The notes beneath the pieces are model-generated. The model did no database searches. It saw only the letters and a program-made list of their open reading frames with translations, and was not told the origin of the DNA. 14,545 nt of DNA, taken from the NCBI GenBank assembly GCA_027623615.1, contig JAQBVH010000015.1, positions 1 to 14,545 on the forward strand. The letters are read 5' to 3'. Below, piece by piece: positions 1 to 6,064 of this stretch. A program made the position numbers and the translations under genes. The DNA is from Planctomycetota bacterium (GTDB lineage Bacteria; Planctomycetota; UBA1135; GCA-002686595). Position 1 is the stretch's first letter. Each line of letters begins with the position of its first letter.

Positions 1-190
1 GCTCACCGGCGACTCGTTCGCCGCCCTCCCCAAACCCCTGCGCCCCAGCGGCACCCGGCGCGAGCTGCGGGTGCCTGTGTCGGAGCTGAAGTGGAGCTGG
101 GCGCAGGACCGGGCGCAGCTGACCTTCGTCCTGCCGGCGGGCAGCTACGCGACGACCCTGCTCGAGGAGCTCAACAAGCAGTACGTCTGA
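1..190 (+). CDS. truD: tRNA pseudouridine synthase D-like, C-terminal fragment
   Basis: This is the 3' end of a gene whose 5' part lies outside the window. It is read with codons starting at position 2 and a TGA stop at 188-190, giving 62 visible residues. The visible end contains 'LPKPLRPSGTRREL', then 'LTFVLPAGSYATTLLEEL', and finishes NKQYV. The hydrophobic strand followed by 'LPxGSYAT' and a short helix is the usual C-terminus of TruD, which isomerises uridine 13 to pseudouridine in some tRNAs. That assignment rests on memory of the family and on only about 60 residues; the catalytic part cannot be seen. The oddity is that the last 17 codons, the stop and some 3' flank are repeated immediately downstream in the same frame, after the stop, so the second copy should not be translated. 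Confidence 0.7.
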   Translation, partial: LTGDSFAALPKPLRPSGTRRELRVPVSELKWSWAQDRAQLTFVLPAGSYATTLLEELNKQYV

Positions 191-282
191 ACCGGGGGGT
201 TCCGGGCGGCGGGCAGCTACGCGACGACCCTGCTCGAGGAGCTCAACAAGCAGTACGTCTGAACCGAGGAGTTCCGGGCGGC
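135..282 (+). repeat. 72-bp tandem duplication spanning the truD-like 3' end and stop
   Basis: Copy 1 is 135-206 and copy 2 is 207-278, followed by four bases of a third start (CGGC, 279-282). The two copies differ at only two aligned positions (195/267 and 198/270), both G to A and both just after the TGA. The coding part is identical. The period of 72 is 24 codons, so the second TGA (260-262) is in the same frame as the first. CGGC occurs at 135-138, 207-210 and 279-282, which fits replication slippage or recombination at short microhomology. Confidence 0.95.
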
Positions 283-556
283 CTGGCGTGCCGGGTCCCC
301 GGAGTCCACGGCCGGGGCTGGACTCGCTGTGCTGTCGACGACGTCGGTGTCCGGGGCGAAGTCACGCCACGGGCCCGGCGCGGACCCGCGTGCAAGGTGG
401 TGGGGCCGCGGGGTATGGCCGGCAGCGCTCCTGTCCAGGCGGAACCCGGTCCGCTGGAAGATCTTTCCGCTTGGCCGTTCCGGGCACGGGGTCAGGTCTG
501 CGGGGCCTTTCCTCCGATATCCCAAGCCTGCACCGCTTCATCGGTGTGTGATCAGG
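263..556. other. Intergenic region with no convincing gene
   Basis: About 290 bases separate the second truD-like stop from the DUF5658-like start. Open frames here lack any recognisable protein pattern and look like GC-driven shadows. The stretch holds an inverted repeat at 302-325, annotated separately. It should also contain the promoter of the downstream gene, but no convincing -35/-10 pair could be picked. Confidence 0.6.
302..325. terminator. Possible hairpin terminator downstream of the truD-like gene
   Basis: GAGTCCA (302-308) and TGGACTC (319-325) form a perfect 7-bp stem around a 10-base GC-rich loop. It lies 40 bases after the second, duplicated stop. There is no T-tract after it, so it may be a factor-dependent or hairpin-only end, or a chance structure in GC-rich DNA. 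Confidence 0.3.
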
Positions 557-1015
557 ATGCAGCCCGACCTCGCCCCCCCTCCTCCGACTACCTCGATCCG
601 GCACATCAAGCGTGGCCCCGATCGGCGCAAGGAACCGACGCGTCGCTTCTCACGCTTCACCTTCCTGGGTGGACGCCGCCGGAGCGTGCGGAGGCCCGAA
701 GAGGTCGAGGGATCCTACGTCGACCGCTACCGCACGATGGTGCTGGCGCTCATCGCCTGGGTCGCGCTGATGAACATCGGCGACAGCTTCTTCACCCTGT
801 GGCACCTCCAGTCGGGTGGAGTCGAGCTCAACCCGGTCGCCGAGGCGCTGCTGCGCACCGGTCGCTTCGGGTTCGTGTTCTGGAAGAGCCTGTTGATCGC
901 CTTTGCGCTGCTCGTGCTCGTGATGCACAAGAACTTCTGGTTGGCGCGCTGCGGGCTGTGGGTTGCGGCAGGGGGCTACACCCTGCTGAACCTGTATCAC
1001 CTGTCCCTGTTCTAG
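557..1015 (+). CDS. DUF5658-like small membrane protein
   Basis: The likely product is 152 residues. The N-terminal ~58 residues are soluble and rich in arginine, including 'PDRRKEPTRRFSRF' and 'LGGRRRSVRR', and end in 'YVDRY'. Three hydrophobic segments follow at roughly 60-82, 105-123 and 128-148. The first helix carries 'NIGDSFFTLWHLQSGG' and leads into the 'ELNP' motif (residues 90-93). This pattern, N..D..FTL, then ELNP, then two helices, is typical of DUF5658, a family of unknown function; the basic leader with 'VDRY' is common in its members. The start was chosen as ATG 557 because the conserved basic leader begins just after it. GTG 548 is an in-frame alternative, and a longer reading from 329 has no recognisable content. 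There is no strong ribosome binding site. No function can be assigned from the context. Confidence 0.8.
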   Translation: MQPDLAPPPPTTSIRHIKRGPDRRKEPTRRFSRFTFLGGRRRSVRRPEEVEGSYVDRYRTMVLALIAWVALMNIGDSFFTLWHLQSGGVELNPVAEALLRTGRFGFVFWKSLLIAFALLVLVMHKNFWLARCGLWVAAGGYTLLNLYHLSLF

Positions 1016-1031
1016 GAGCGCGCCCACCGCG

Positions 1032-1054
1032 CCCCACCGCCCGCCCGGCTGGGG
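1032..1054 (+). terminator. Possible hairpin terminator after the DUF5658-like gene
   Basis: CCCCA (1032-1036) pairs with TGGGG (1050-1054), and inside it GCC (1039-1041) pairs with GGC (1047-1049) across a two-base bulge and a five-base loop. It starts 17 bases after the stop. No T-tract follows, and the region is very GC-rich, so support is modest. Confidence 0.3.
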
Positions 1055-1162
1055 GGACCGGAGCGCGCGTGGCATGGTTGCGGGGGTGGCCGGCAGAAGG
1101 TTTGGACGACCGATCTTCGGGTTGCATCTTTCGCCGAGGGCCGCGCTCGGCAGCATGGAGTC

Positions 1163-2797
1163 ATGCGACCCCGCCTCCTCGTGATGCTCCTGTGCGCACC
1201 TGTTACTGGCCAGAGTCGTGTCTGGCACGCCGACGGCGACGGGCCCCTCGACGTCTTGGGCTGGTCGGTCTCCGCTGCGCCAGACCTCGACGGCGATGGA
1301 TGGGCCGACGTGGTCGGCGGCGCCTGGCAAGCTAGCGGAGGCCCGGGCTTCGTGCGCGCCTACGCTGGCCAGGACGGCGCCGTGCTCTGGACGTCGCTGG
1401 GCGCTGCTGGCGGTGACCGCTTCGGTTGGTCGACGGCGGGTGGGGCCGCCGCGCTCTGGGTGGGGGCGCCGCGGACCGACTTCGCTGGCCCGGACTCGGG
1501 CAGCCTCTACCGCCTCAACCTCGCCGATGGGCAAGCCAACCTACGGCTCGACGGACAGGGGCCCGGCGAGGAGTACGGGTTCGCGGTGGCCGAGGTTGGG
1601 GACCTCGATGGAGACAGCGTCCCGGACCTGGCGATCGGCGCACCAGGCGCGGGCGGGGGTCGAGTCGAGGTGCGACGCGGCAGCAACCTGAGCCTCCTGC
1701 ACGAGGAGTTCGGCGCCGGACAGGACCGACTCGGCGCATCGGTGTGCGGCCTCGGAGACGTCGACGGTGACGGGCGCGACGACTACGCCGTTGGCGCCAC
1801 CCAGCCGGGTGGCAGCGGCTACGTGCGCGTCCTCAGCGGCGCGACCCATGGGGCGCTCTATCAGGTGGCGGGCAACGACGTGGACGACGAGTTCGGCTAC
1901 GCCGTCACTGGACCGGGGGACCTGGATGGCGACGGGTTGGCCGACCTCGTCGTCGGCGCGCCCTCTGACGATCCGCTCCTGACCGGATTTCGCGCGGGCA
2001 CCCTGCGTGTTCACGTCGGAATGACCGGCACCTTCTGGCGTGAGCACATCGGCGTGAACGACGACGCCCTCGGAACCTCGGTCGCGAGCCTGGGCGACCT
2101 CGACGGAGACGGGTACGACGAGTACTTCAGCGGCGCCCGCCACGACGACCACGACTTCCACACCGGCCGGGTCACGGTCTGGTCGGGCGCCACGGGATCG
2201 GAGCTCTTTACCGTACTCGGGGATGCCGACGACAACTTCTTCGGCAGCGCGGTCGCCGCAGTGCCCGACCTTGATGGCGACGGCTCGATGGAGTTCGTGG
2301 TGGGGGCCTGGCGCGAGAACACCAGCGCTGGCTCGGCCAGCGGGCGCGTGGTGCTCTTCGCTGGCGACTGCGAGGCCCCGCGGCGCTTCTGCGTTGCTGC
2401 TCCGAACTCGGTCGGGCTCGGCGCCACCATCGACGCGACCGGTCCCTTTGACCATGACTCCAACGCGGTCGTCCTGAGGGTGAGCGGCGCACGCCCGAAC
2501 CAGTTCGGTCTGTTTGCCTACGCGCGCAGCCACGACAGCCCCGTGCCGCTCGGCGACGGGTTCCTCTGCTTGCGCGCAGAACCGGTCGGGTTGTTTCGCC
2601 TGGAACCTGTCCCGACCGACGGGGCCGGCGCTGCGCAGTGGGCCCTCGATCTGGGGGCCCCGCCCGCGGTAGCGGGGTTCGGCAAGATTCAGCCGGGCGC
2701 CACCTGGGCCTTTCAGTTCTGGTACCGCGACCCCGGGGTACCTGGGGGCAGCGGCTTCAACATGAGCGACGGGGTCGCGATCACGTTCTGCCCCTGA
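1163..2797 (+). CDS. Exported FG-GAP/integrin-alpha-like beta-propeller protein
   Basis: The product is 544 residues. It starts with a short signal-peptide-like stretch (MRPRLLVMLLCAPVTGQS), so it is probably secreted or surface-exposed. Residues ~30-400 consist of FG-GAP repeats, the blades of a beta-propeller. Calcium-loop motifs of the D-x-D-G-D-G/S type are visible at about residues 41, 147, 199, 253, 312 and 369, each followed by 'VVGG', 'AIGAP' or a similar strand. A further blade at ~83-105 ('GDRFGWS', then 'LWVGAP') lacks the acidic loop. Residues ~403-544 form a separate domain with Cys 403, 410, 469 and 543, containing 'FQFWYRDP' and ending 'FNMSDGVAITFCP'; I associate this with Planctomycetota extracellular proteins. 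Family knowledge suggests calcium-stabilised binding or adhesion rather than catalysis, but the ligand is unknown. The ATG was chosen because the signal peptide follows at once; GGAG at 1157-1160 is too close to be a good ribosome binding site. The neighbouring minus-strand genes are convergent. Confidence 0.9.
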   Translation: MRPRLLVMLLCAPVTGQSRVWHADGDGPLDVLGWSVSAAPDLDGDGWADVVGGAWQASGGPGFVRAYAGQDGAVLWTSLGAAGGDRFGWSTAGGAAALWVGAPRTDFAGPDSGSLYRLNLADGQANLRLDGQGPGEEYGFAVAEVGDLDGDSVPDLAIGAPGAGGGRVEVRRGSNLSLLHEEFGAGQDRLGASVCGLGDVDGDGRDDYAVGATQPGGSGYVRVLSGATHGALYQVAGNDVDDEFGYAVTGPGDLDGDGLADLVVGAPSDDPLLTGFRAGTLRVHVGMTGTFWREHIGVNDDALGTSVASLGDLDGDGYDEYFSGARHDDHDFHTGRVTVWSGATGSELFTVLGDADDNFFGSAVAAVPDLDGDGSMEFVVGAWRENTSAGSASGRVVLFAGDCEAPRRFCVAAPNSVGLGATIDATGPFDHDSNAVVLRVSGARPNQFGLFAYARSHDSPVPLGDGFLCLRAEPVGLFRLEPVPTDGAGAAQWALDLGAPPAVAGFGKIQPGATWAFQFWYRDPGVPGGSGFNMSDGVAITFCP

Positions 2798-2815
2798 CCG
2801 GCCAGGGCAGGCCGG
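2798..2815. terminator. Possible bidirectional hairpin between convergent genes
   Basis: CCGGCC (2798-2803) and GGCCGG (2810-2815) form a perfect 6-bp stem with a 6-base loop. It sits in the 21-base gap between the stop of the FG-GAP gene and the stop of the convergent methyltransferase gene. An overlapping alternative pairs AGGGC with GCCCT. The position suits a shared terminator, but there is no T-tract on either strand. Confidence 0.35.
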
Positions 2816-2818
2816 CCC

Positions 2819-3571
2819 TCACGCGACGGGCTTCTTGCAGTAGTACCGAAAGCTCTGCCAGCCAGGCCCCGCGCTCGAGTCCTGCAGGATGTCGACGAAC
2901 TCGATCCCGAGCGGGGTGAGCAGCGCGAGGATCTCCGCCTTCGGGAAGCAGTGGATCTCCATGCGCGGGCGACGACGGAAGGGGTGGCGCACGCGGTAGG
3001 GTGCCACGCGCTTCCAGGCGCGCTCGGCGCGCTTGAAGAAGCGCCGATCAGCGGCGGTGACCAGCTTCTGTGCGGTCATCTGAAAGACCAGCACGCCGGC
3101 AGGCCGGAGCACGCGCACGAACTCTTCCAGGTAGCGCGCCACGTAGTCCGGCCGGATGTGCTGCAGGACGATGTTGGTGTAGATGAAGTCGAAGCTGTCG
3201 GCATCGAACAGGCGCAGGTCCGAGTTGGTGTTGTGGTGGAATTCGCAGCGCCCTCCCGACTGGTCGAGGTCGCGCGCACGGCTGAGCATGGAGTCGGCGA
3301 TGTCCACACCGTGGACCGACTCGAAGCGCTTGGCGAGGGCCTGGGACAGGCGTCCGACACCACACCCGAAGTCCAATGCCGCGCCAGAACGCGGCAGCAG
3401 GTCGATCTTCTCGAGGTGGACGAACGTCCGCTGGATCTCCTCATCACCAGTGCGGAAGAACTCCTCGACGTCCCAGCGGTTCCCCTTGGCCTCCCGCCTG
3501 GTCAGGATGGCCCACATGGGGTCCTGCTCCCCGAAGCGTTCCCAGTGATCCCTCAGATTACTCAGCCGCAT
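2819..3571 (-). CDS. Class I SAM-dependent methyltransferase
   Basis: The product is 250 residues. A Rossmann methyltransferase core is clear: motif I 'LDFGCGVGRLSQALA' at ~66-80 for S-adenosylmethionine binding, the acidic end of strand 2 in 'VHGVDIADSML' (~86-96), the strand 4 motif 'FDFIYTNIVLQHI' (~127-139), and 'VLRPAGVLVFQM' (~154-165). This matches the Methyltransf_11/25 group of small-molecule or glycan methyltransferases. The N-terminal 'HWERFGEQDPMWAIL' leader is often seen in members from glycan loci. The substrate cannot be read; O-methylation of a sugar residue is an inference from the neighbours. The ATG lies inside the 3' end of the SGNH gene (14-bp overlap). It is preceded by GAGGAGGA (plus-strand 3577-3584) with a 5-base spacer, which fixes the start and suggests translational coupling. 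There is no signal peptide, so it should act in the cytoplasm. Confidence 0.9.
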   Translation of the reverse strand: MRLSNLRDHWERFGEQDPMWAILTRREAKGNRWDVEEFFRTGDEEIQRTFVHLEKIDLLPRSGAALDFGCGVGRLSQALAKRFESVHGVDIADSMLSRARDLDQSGGRCEFHHNTNSDLRLFDADSFDFIYTNIVLQHIRPDYVARYLEEFVRVLRPAGVLVFQMTAQKLVTAADRRFFKRAERAWKRVAPYRVRHPFRRRPRMEIHCFPKAEILALLTPLGIEFVDILQDSSAGPGWQSFRYYCKKPVA

Positions 3572-4793
3572 CTTCGTCCTCCTCGTTGGTCGCCATCAGG
3601 CCCTCGAGCGCCACGGCTGCCAGCATGATGTAGCCCGCGCGGTTGAAATGATGCCCGTCGACCGGGCCATGGAGCGGCTGCAGTGCTGCAGCCGCTCGGG
3701 CTGCATCGGTCGCATCCAAGAAGCGGATCTCGAATCCCCGGCACAGCGCCGCGACCCGGCTGCGCATGTCATCCGCGCGCCGCCACACCTCCTGCGAGTC
3801 CATCTCGAGCACTCCAGGCAGCGCCTGTGAGGCGGTGCGAATGATCGGAGAGTGAAGCTCGTAGCACGAGGCCGGTGAGGGAATGTAGAGCAGGATGACC
3901 TCGGACTCGGGGAATCGCTCCAACAGGTAGGCCAAGGACTCCTCCAGAAGGTCGAAGCCGTACTGCAGTGTGTCTTCGTTCAAGCCTGGAGCCGGACCCT
4001 GGAGGCGACCGTCCAGGTGGTAGAGCCTCCCGCCGGAATGGACCACGTTGGCGTCCGGCGGCGGGCCCTCGATCAGCTCGAGCCGTTCCGCCGAGAAGAT
4101 GGAGAGGCGCCTCGGCTTGAGGAGGTTGAGCAGCAGATAGGTGCTGTAGAAGGACCCTGGAAGGCCGTCGCGGAAGCCACGCTTGGCCTCGAGCCGGACG
4201 TACTCCGCAGCAGGGATCGTCGGACGAATAGCGCCTTCGACCCATGCTGCGGCGCCGCGCCTGACTGCCCCCTCGAGGTTCCCGGACAGGTCGTTGCCCT
4301 CATAGAACTGCACGAGGATGCGCGGGGGTGGTGCCAGCCGGATCCGCCAGAGGGCAGCCAGGCGCTTGTTCAGGAGGTAGGCCATCGCGGAGACGTTGTC
4401 CGCGCCCCCGCGACCGAAGTTGAGGACCTGCAGGCCTGCCTCGTGCATCAGGTGGGTGTGGCAGAACTTCGGGTTCGCGACATCCTCCAGCTCGCGCATC
4501 CAGTCTCCCCAGCCCTCGGCATACGAGTCACCGAGGAGCAGCACGTAGTCCTTGGGGGGGAACTCGTCCACCGTCGCCTGACCGATGATGTACAGCGGCG
4601 GCGGGAGCTTGGTTCGAGCGTAGAGCGGGAGGACCCTCGGGATGCGAGGCAGCGCGAACAGCTCCAGGACCAGGAAGCTGACCAGCGCCACCCCCAGGAA
4701 CTTGCGATGGCGGCGGAGAGTCGCCAGGAAGCGTCCGAGGATGGATCGACGCGCGGAAGAGGAGAGCGGGTCGTTGGCTCGGGGTTGGTTCAT
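3558..4793 (-). CDS. Membrane-anchored SGNH/GDSL-family hydrolase or acyltransferase
   Basis: The product is 411 residues. A basic N-terminus is followed by one hydrophobic helix at ~32-48, suggesting an inner-membrane anchor with the catalytic domain outside the cytoplasm. The SGNH blocks are visible in order: 'LLLGDSYAEGWGD' with the nucleophile Ser90; 'NFGRGGADN' around residues 125-133 with the oxyanion Gly; 'FYEGNDLSGN' with Asn167; and 'VDGHHFNRAGY' with Asp379 and His382 as the D-x-x-H pair. All expected catalytic residues are present. Family members hydrolyse esters or move acetyl groups on carbohydrates, as in AlgX/AlgJ-type proteins. Which of the two applies here is not visible. No acetyl-CoA-importing MBOAT partner lies in the window, which leans slightly towards an esterase. 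The acidic tail (NEEDEDAAE) is partly explained because its codons contain the ribosome binding site of the methyltransferase gene. No ribosome binding site is seen before this ATG. Confidence 0.85.
   Translation of the reverse strand: MNQPRANDPLSSSARRSILGRFLATLRRHRKFLGVALVSFLVLELFALPRIPRVLPLYARTKLPPPLYIIGQATVDEFPPKDYVLLLGDSYAEGWGDWMRELEDVANPKFCHTHLMHEAGLQVLNFGRGGADNVSAMAYLLNKRLAALWRIRLAPPPRILVQFYEGNDLSGNLEGAVRRGAAAWVEGAIRPTIPAAEYVRLEAKRGFRDGLPGSFYSTYLLLNLLKPRRLSIFSAERLELIEGPPPDANVVHSGGRLYHLDGRLQGPAPGLNEDTLQYGFDLLEESLAYLLERFPESEVILLYIPSPASCYELHSPIIRTASQALPGVLEMDSQEVWRRADDMRSRVAALCRGFEIRFLDATDAARAAAALQPLHGPVDGHHFNRAGYIMLAAVALEGLMATNEEDEDAAE
3577..3584 (-). promoter_or_regulatory. Ribosome binding site of the methyltransferase gene inside the SGNH gene
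   Basis: The minus strand reads GAGGAGGA here, 5 bases before the ATG at 3571. It lies within the Glu/Asp codons at the end of the SGNH gene and supports both the chosen start and coupled translation. Confidence 0.75.
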
Positions 4794-4828
4794 GGACAGG
4801 CGCGGTCGCTGGACCGCTGACCTGCCCG

Positions 4829-4860
4829 ATCATGCTGCGCCGGCAACGGCGCAGCATGAT
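4829..4860. repeat. Perfect 14-bp inverted repeat with GCAA loop
   Basis: ATCATGCTGCGCCG (4829-4842) and its exact reverse complement (4847-4860) enclose GCAA. It lies between the stop of the GT9 gene (4895) and the start of the SGNH gene (4793), both on the minus strand. On the plus strand the loop is GCAA, a GNRA tetraloop; on the minus strand, the direction of transcription, it is TTGC. A weaker 5-bp hairpin (4871-4888) lies between it and the GT9 stop. Neither is followed by a T-tract. It could be a transcription terminator, an mRNA-stabilising or processing hairpin within an operon, or a copy of a dispersed palindromic repeat. Confidence 0.85.
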
Positions 4861-4894
4861 GCGCAGATGACCGACGCGAGAAGGTCGGCCACGC

Positions 4895-5935
4895 TCACCC
4901 CGAGGGATGTTCGAGGGCGTCCTGCGTCGCTGCGATGACCTCTCCGCTAGAGATGGCCTGCATGCACTCGTCCGTGCCCAGCGGGCAGACTACAGCGTCG
5001 CACGGGCGACACTCGAGCCTTGCCGCCACGACACGATGCTGGGCGGCCGGGTGCGTCCAGTTGGCCGGGTTCGTGCTGCCGTGGAGGGTCAGGGTCGGAG
5101 TTCCCCGGCTGACTGCGAGGTGGCGCGGCGACGAGCAGTCGGTCACGAGCAGGTCGAGACGCTCGAGGATCGCCGCGAGGTACGAGAGGTCTCCGGCCGG
5201 CAGGACGGTGAGCACCTCGCCTCCCAGCTGCCGTCCCATCTCGGCCACGCCTTGATCGTCGTCCGGAGGGATCACTGCGACGGCGCGCCGCCCCGTTGTC
5301 GCGTGAACGCTCCGCACGAGCTCGAACCAGCGGTCCTGGGCCCAGGTCTTGTTCGCGAAGCGGGTCGCGGGAGCGATGCCCCACAATCGTTCGCCGTCCA
5401 GGCCGCGCTCCTGCAGCGCGAGCGCGGCAGCACGGCGCCCCTCGCTGGAGGGTTCGAAGATCGGGGTCGCGTCGACCTCGGGGTCGATCCCGAGGGCGGC
5501 CAACGTGTCGAGCCGAGCGGCGGCGCTGTAGTCCGACATCTCGCGCCCGTGGAGGTTGTACCCTCGGCTGCGCACCCCGATCCGTTCGGGCCCCAAACCG
5601 AGGCGGAAGGGGATCCCGCCGAGCACCGCAAACCACAACGTCCGGGCCTTGCAGTGGAAGTCGACGAGCAGGTCGTAGCGCTCGCGGCGGATGCGCCTGA
5701 GCTCCGACAGGGTGCCCCGCGTCGTGCGCCCCAGCCCCCGGGCCTCGCGGACCCCCTCGAGCTGGCCGAAGATCTCGGTCGCGAAGGGCTTGGTCAGGGT
5801 GTCCAGGACCTCGGGCTTGCACCGGTCGAGCAGGGCCCGCACCGCTGGAGTCGTGAGCAGGGCGTCGCCGATGCCGGCGGTTTGGACGACCAAGATCCGG
5901 CGCAGGGAGTCCAGGTCCGGGGTCCGAACACGCAT
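4895..5935 (-). CDS. Glycosyltransferase family 9 (heptosyltransferase-like)
   Basis: The product is 346 residues from ATG 5935. An upstream extension is open but has no family-like content, while GT9 similarity starts at once with 'RRILVVQTAGIGDALLTTP' (~12-30), the N-terminal phosphate-binding region. The C-terminal half has 'WGIAPATRFANKTW' (~185-198), the donor-binding 'LLVTDCSSPRHLAV' (~262-275), and 'GTPTLTLHGSTNPANW' (~278-293). The cysteine set C309-x2-C312, C317 and C324-M near the end is typical of one GT9 branch. The family transfers heptose or other sugars from nucleotide donors onto lipid A core or related glycans on the cytoplasmic face of the inner membrane. The sugar and acceptor here are unknown. 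The length is normal for the family. The gene is divergent from the epimerase gene, with 129 bases between starts, and has no Shine-Dalgarno sequence; TATCGT on its strand 8 bases upstream of the ATG could mean a leaderless or very short-leader transcript. Confidence 0.88.
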   Translation of the reverse strand: MRVRTPDLDSLRRILVVQTAGIGDALLTTPAVRALLDRCKPEVLDTLTKPFATEIFGQLEGVREARGLGRTTRGTLSELRRIRRERYDLLVDFHCKARTLWFAVLGGIPFRLGLGPERIGVRSRGYNLHGREMSDYSAAARLDTLAALGIDPEVDATPIFEPSSEGRRAAALALQERGLDGERLWGIAPATRFANKTWAQDRWFELVRSVHATTGRRAVAVIPPDDDQGVAEMGRQLGGEVLTVLPAGDLSYLAAILERLDLLVTDCSSPRHLAVSRGTPTLTLHGSTNPANWTHPAAQHRVVAARLECRPCDAVVCPLGTDECMQAISSGEVIAATQDALEHPSG

Positions 5936-6064
5936 GTGGGGCCACGATAGCGAGCCTCCCTCGGCCGGGAAAGCCCAAGGGGAGCCGGCTGGGGAGGTCC
6001 TGAGCGGGGACGTTTGGCACCCTTTCGGGGAAGCCGCGACCAGCCCGGTCGTCTCGGCCCCACG
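5936..6064. promoter_or_regulatory. Divergent intergenic region with mirrored GGCCCCAC at both starts
   Basis: This 129-base gap must carry the promoters of the GT9 gene (minus) and the epimerase gene (plus). Each gene has GGCCCCAC directly before its start codon: 6056-6063 on the plus strand, one base before the ATG, and the reverse complement GTGGGGCC at 5936-5943 abutting the minus-strand ATG. The two therefore form an 8-bp inverted repeat spanning the whole gap. A -10-like TATCGT (minus strand, plus 5944-5949) lies close to the GT9 start. No clear -35 was found for either gene. Confidence 0.4.

Noticed and set aside
1102..1130. TTGGAC with CATCTT 17 bases later as a promoter for the FG-GAP gene.
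   Set aside because: The -10 matches only three of six positions, too weak to annotate.
91..1335. Long plus-strand open frame running through the 72-bp duplication, the DUF5658-like gene and into the FG-GAP gene.
   Set aside because: It is in the wrong frame relative to recognised proteins, is dominated by Arg/Pro/Gly/Ala as expected for GC-driven shadows, and has no family motifs.
1175..2797. Repeated DGDG-coding segments as a DNA repeat array.
   Set aside because: The repeats are at the protein level (FG-GAP blades) with diverged codons, so they are explained by the gene and are not a DNA repeat or CRISPR.
6015..6030. TGGCAC resembling the -24 half of a sigma-54 promoter before the epimerase gene.
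   Set aside because: The -12 element (GC in TTGC) is missing at the required spacing.
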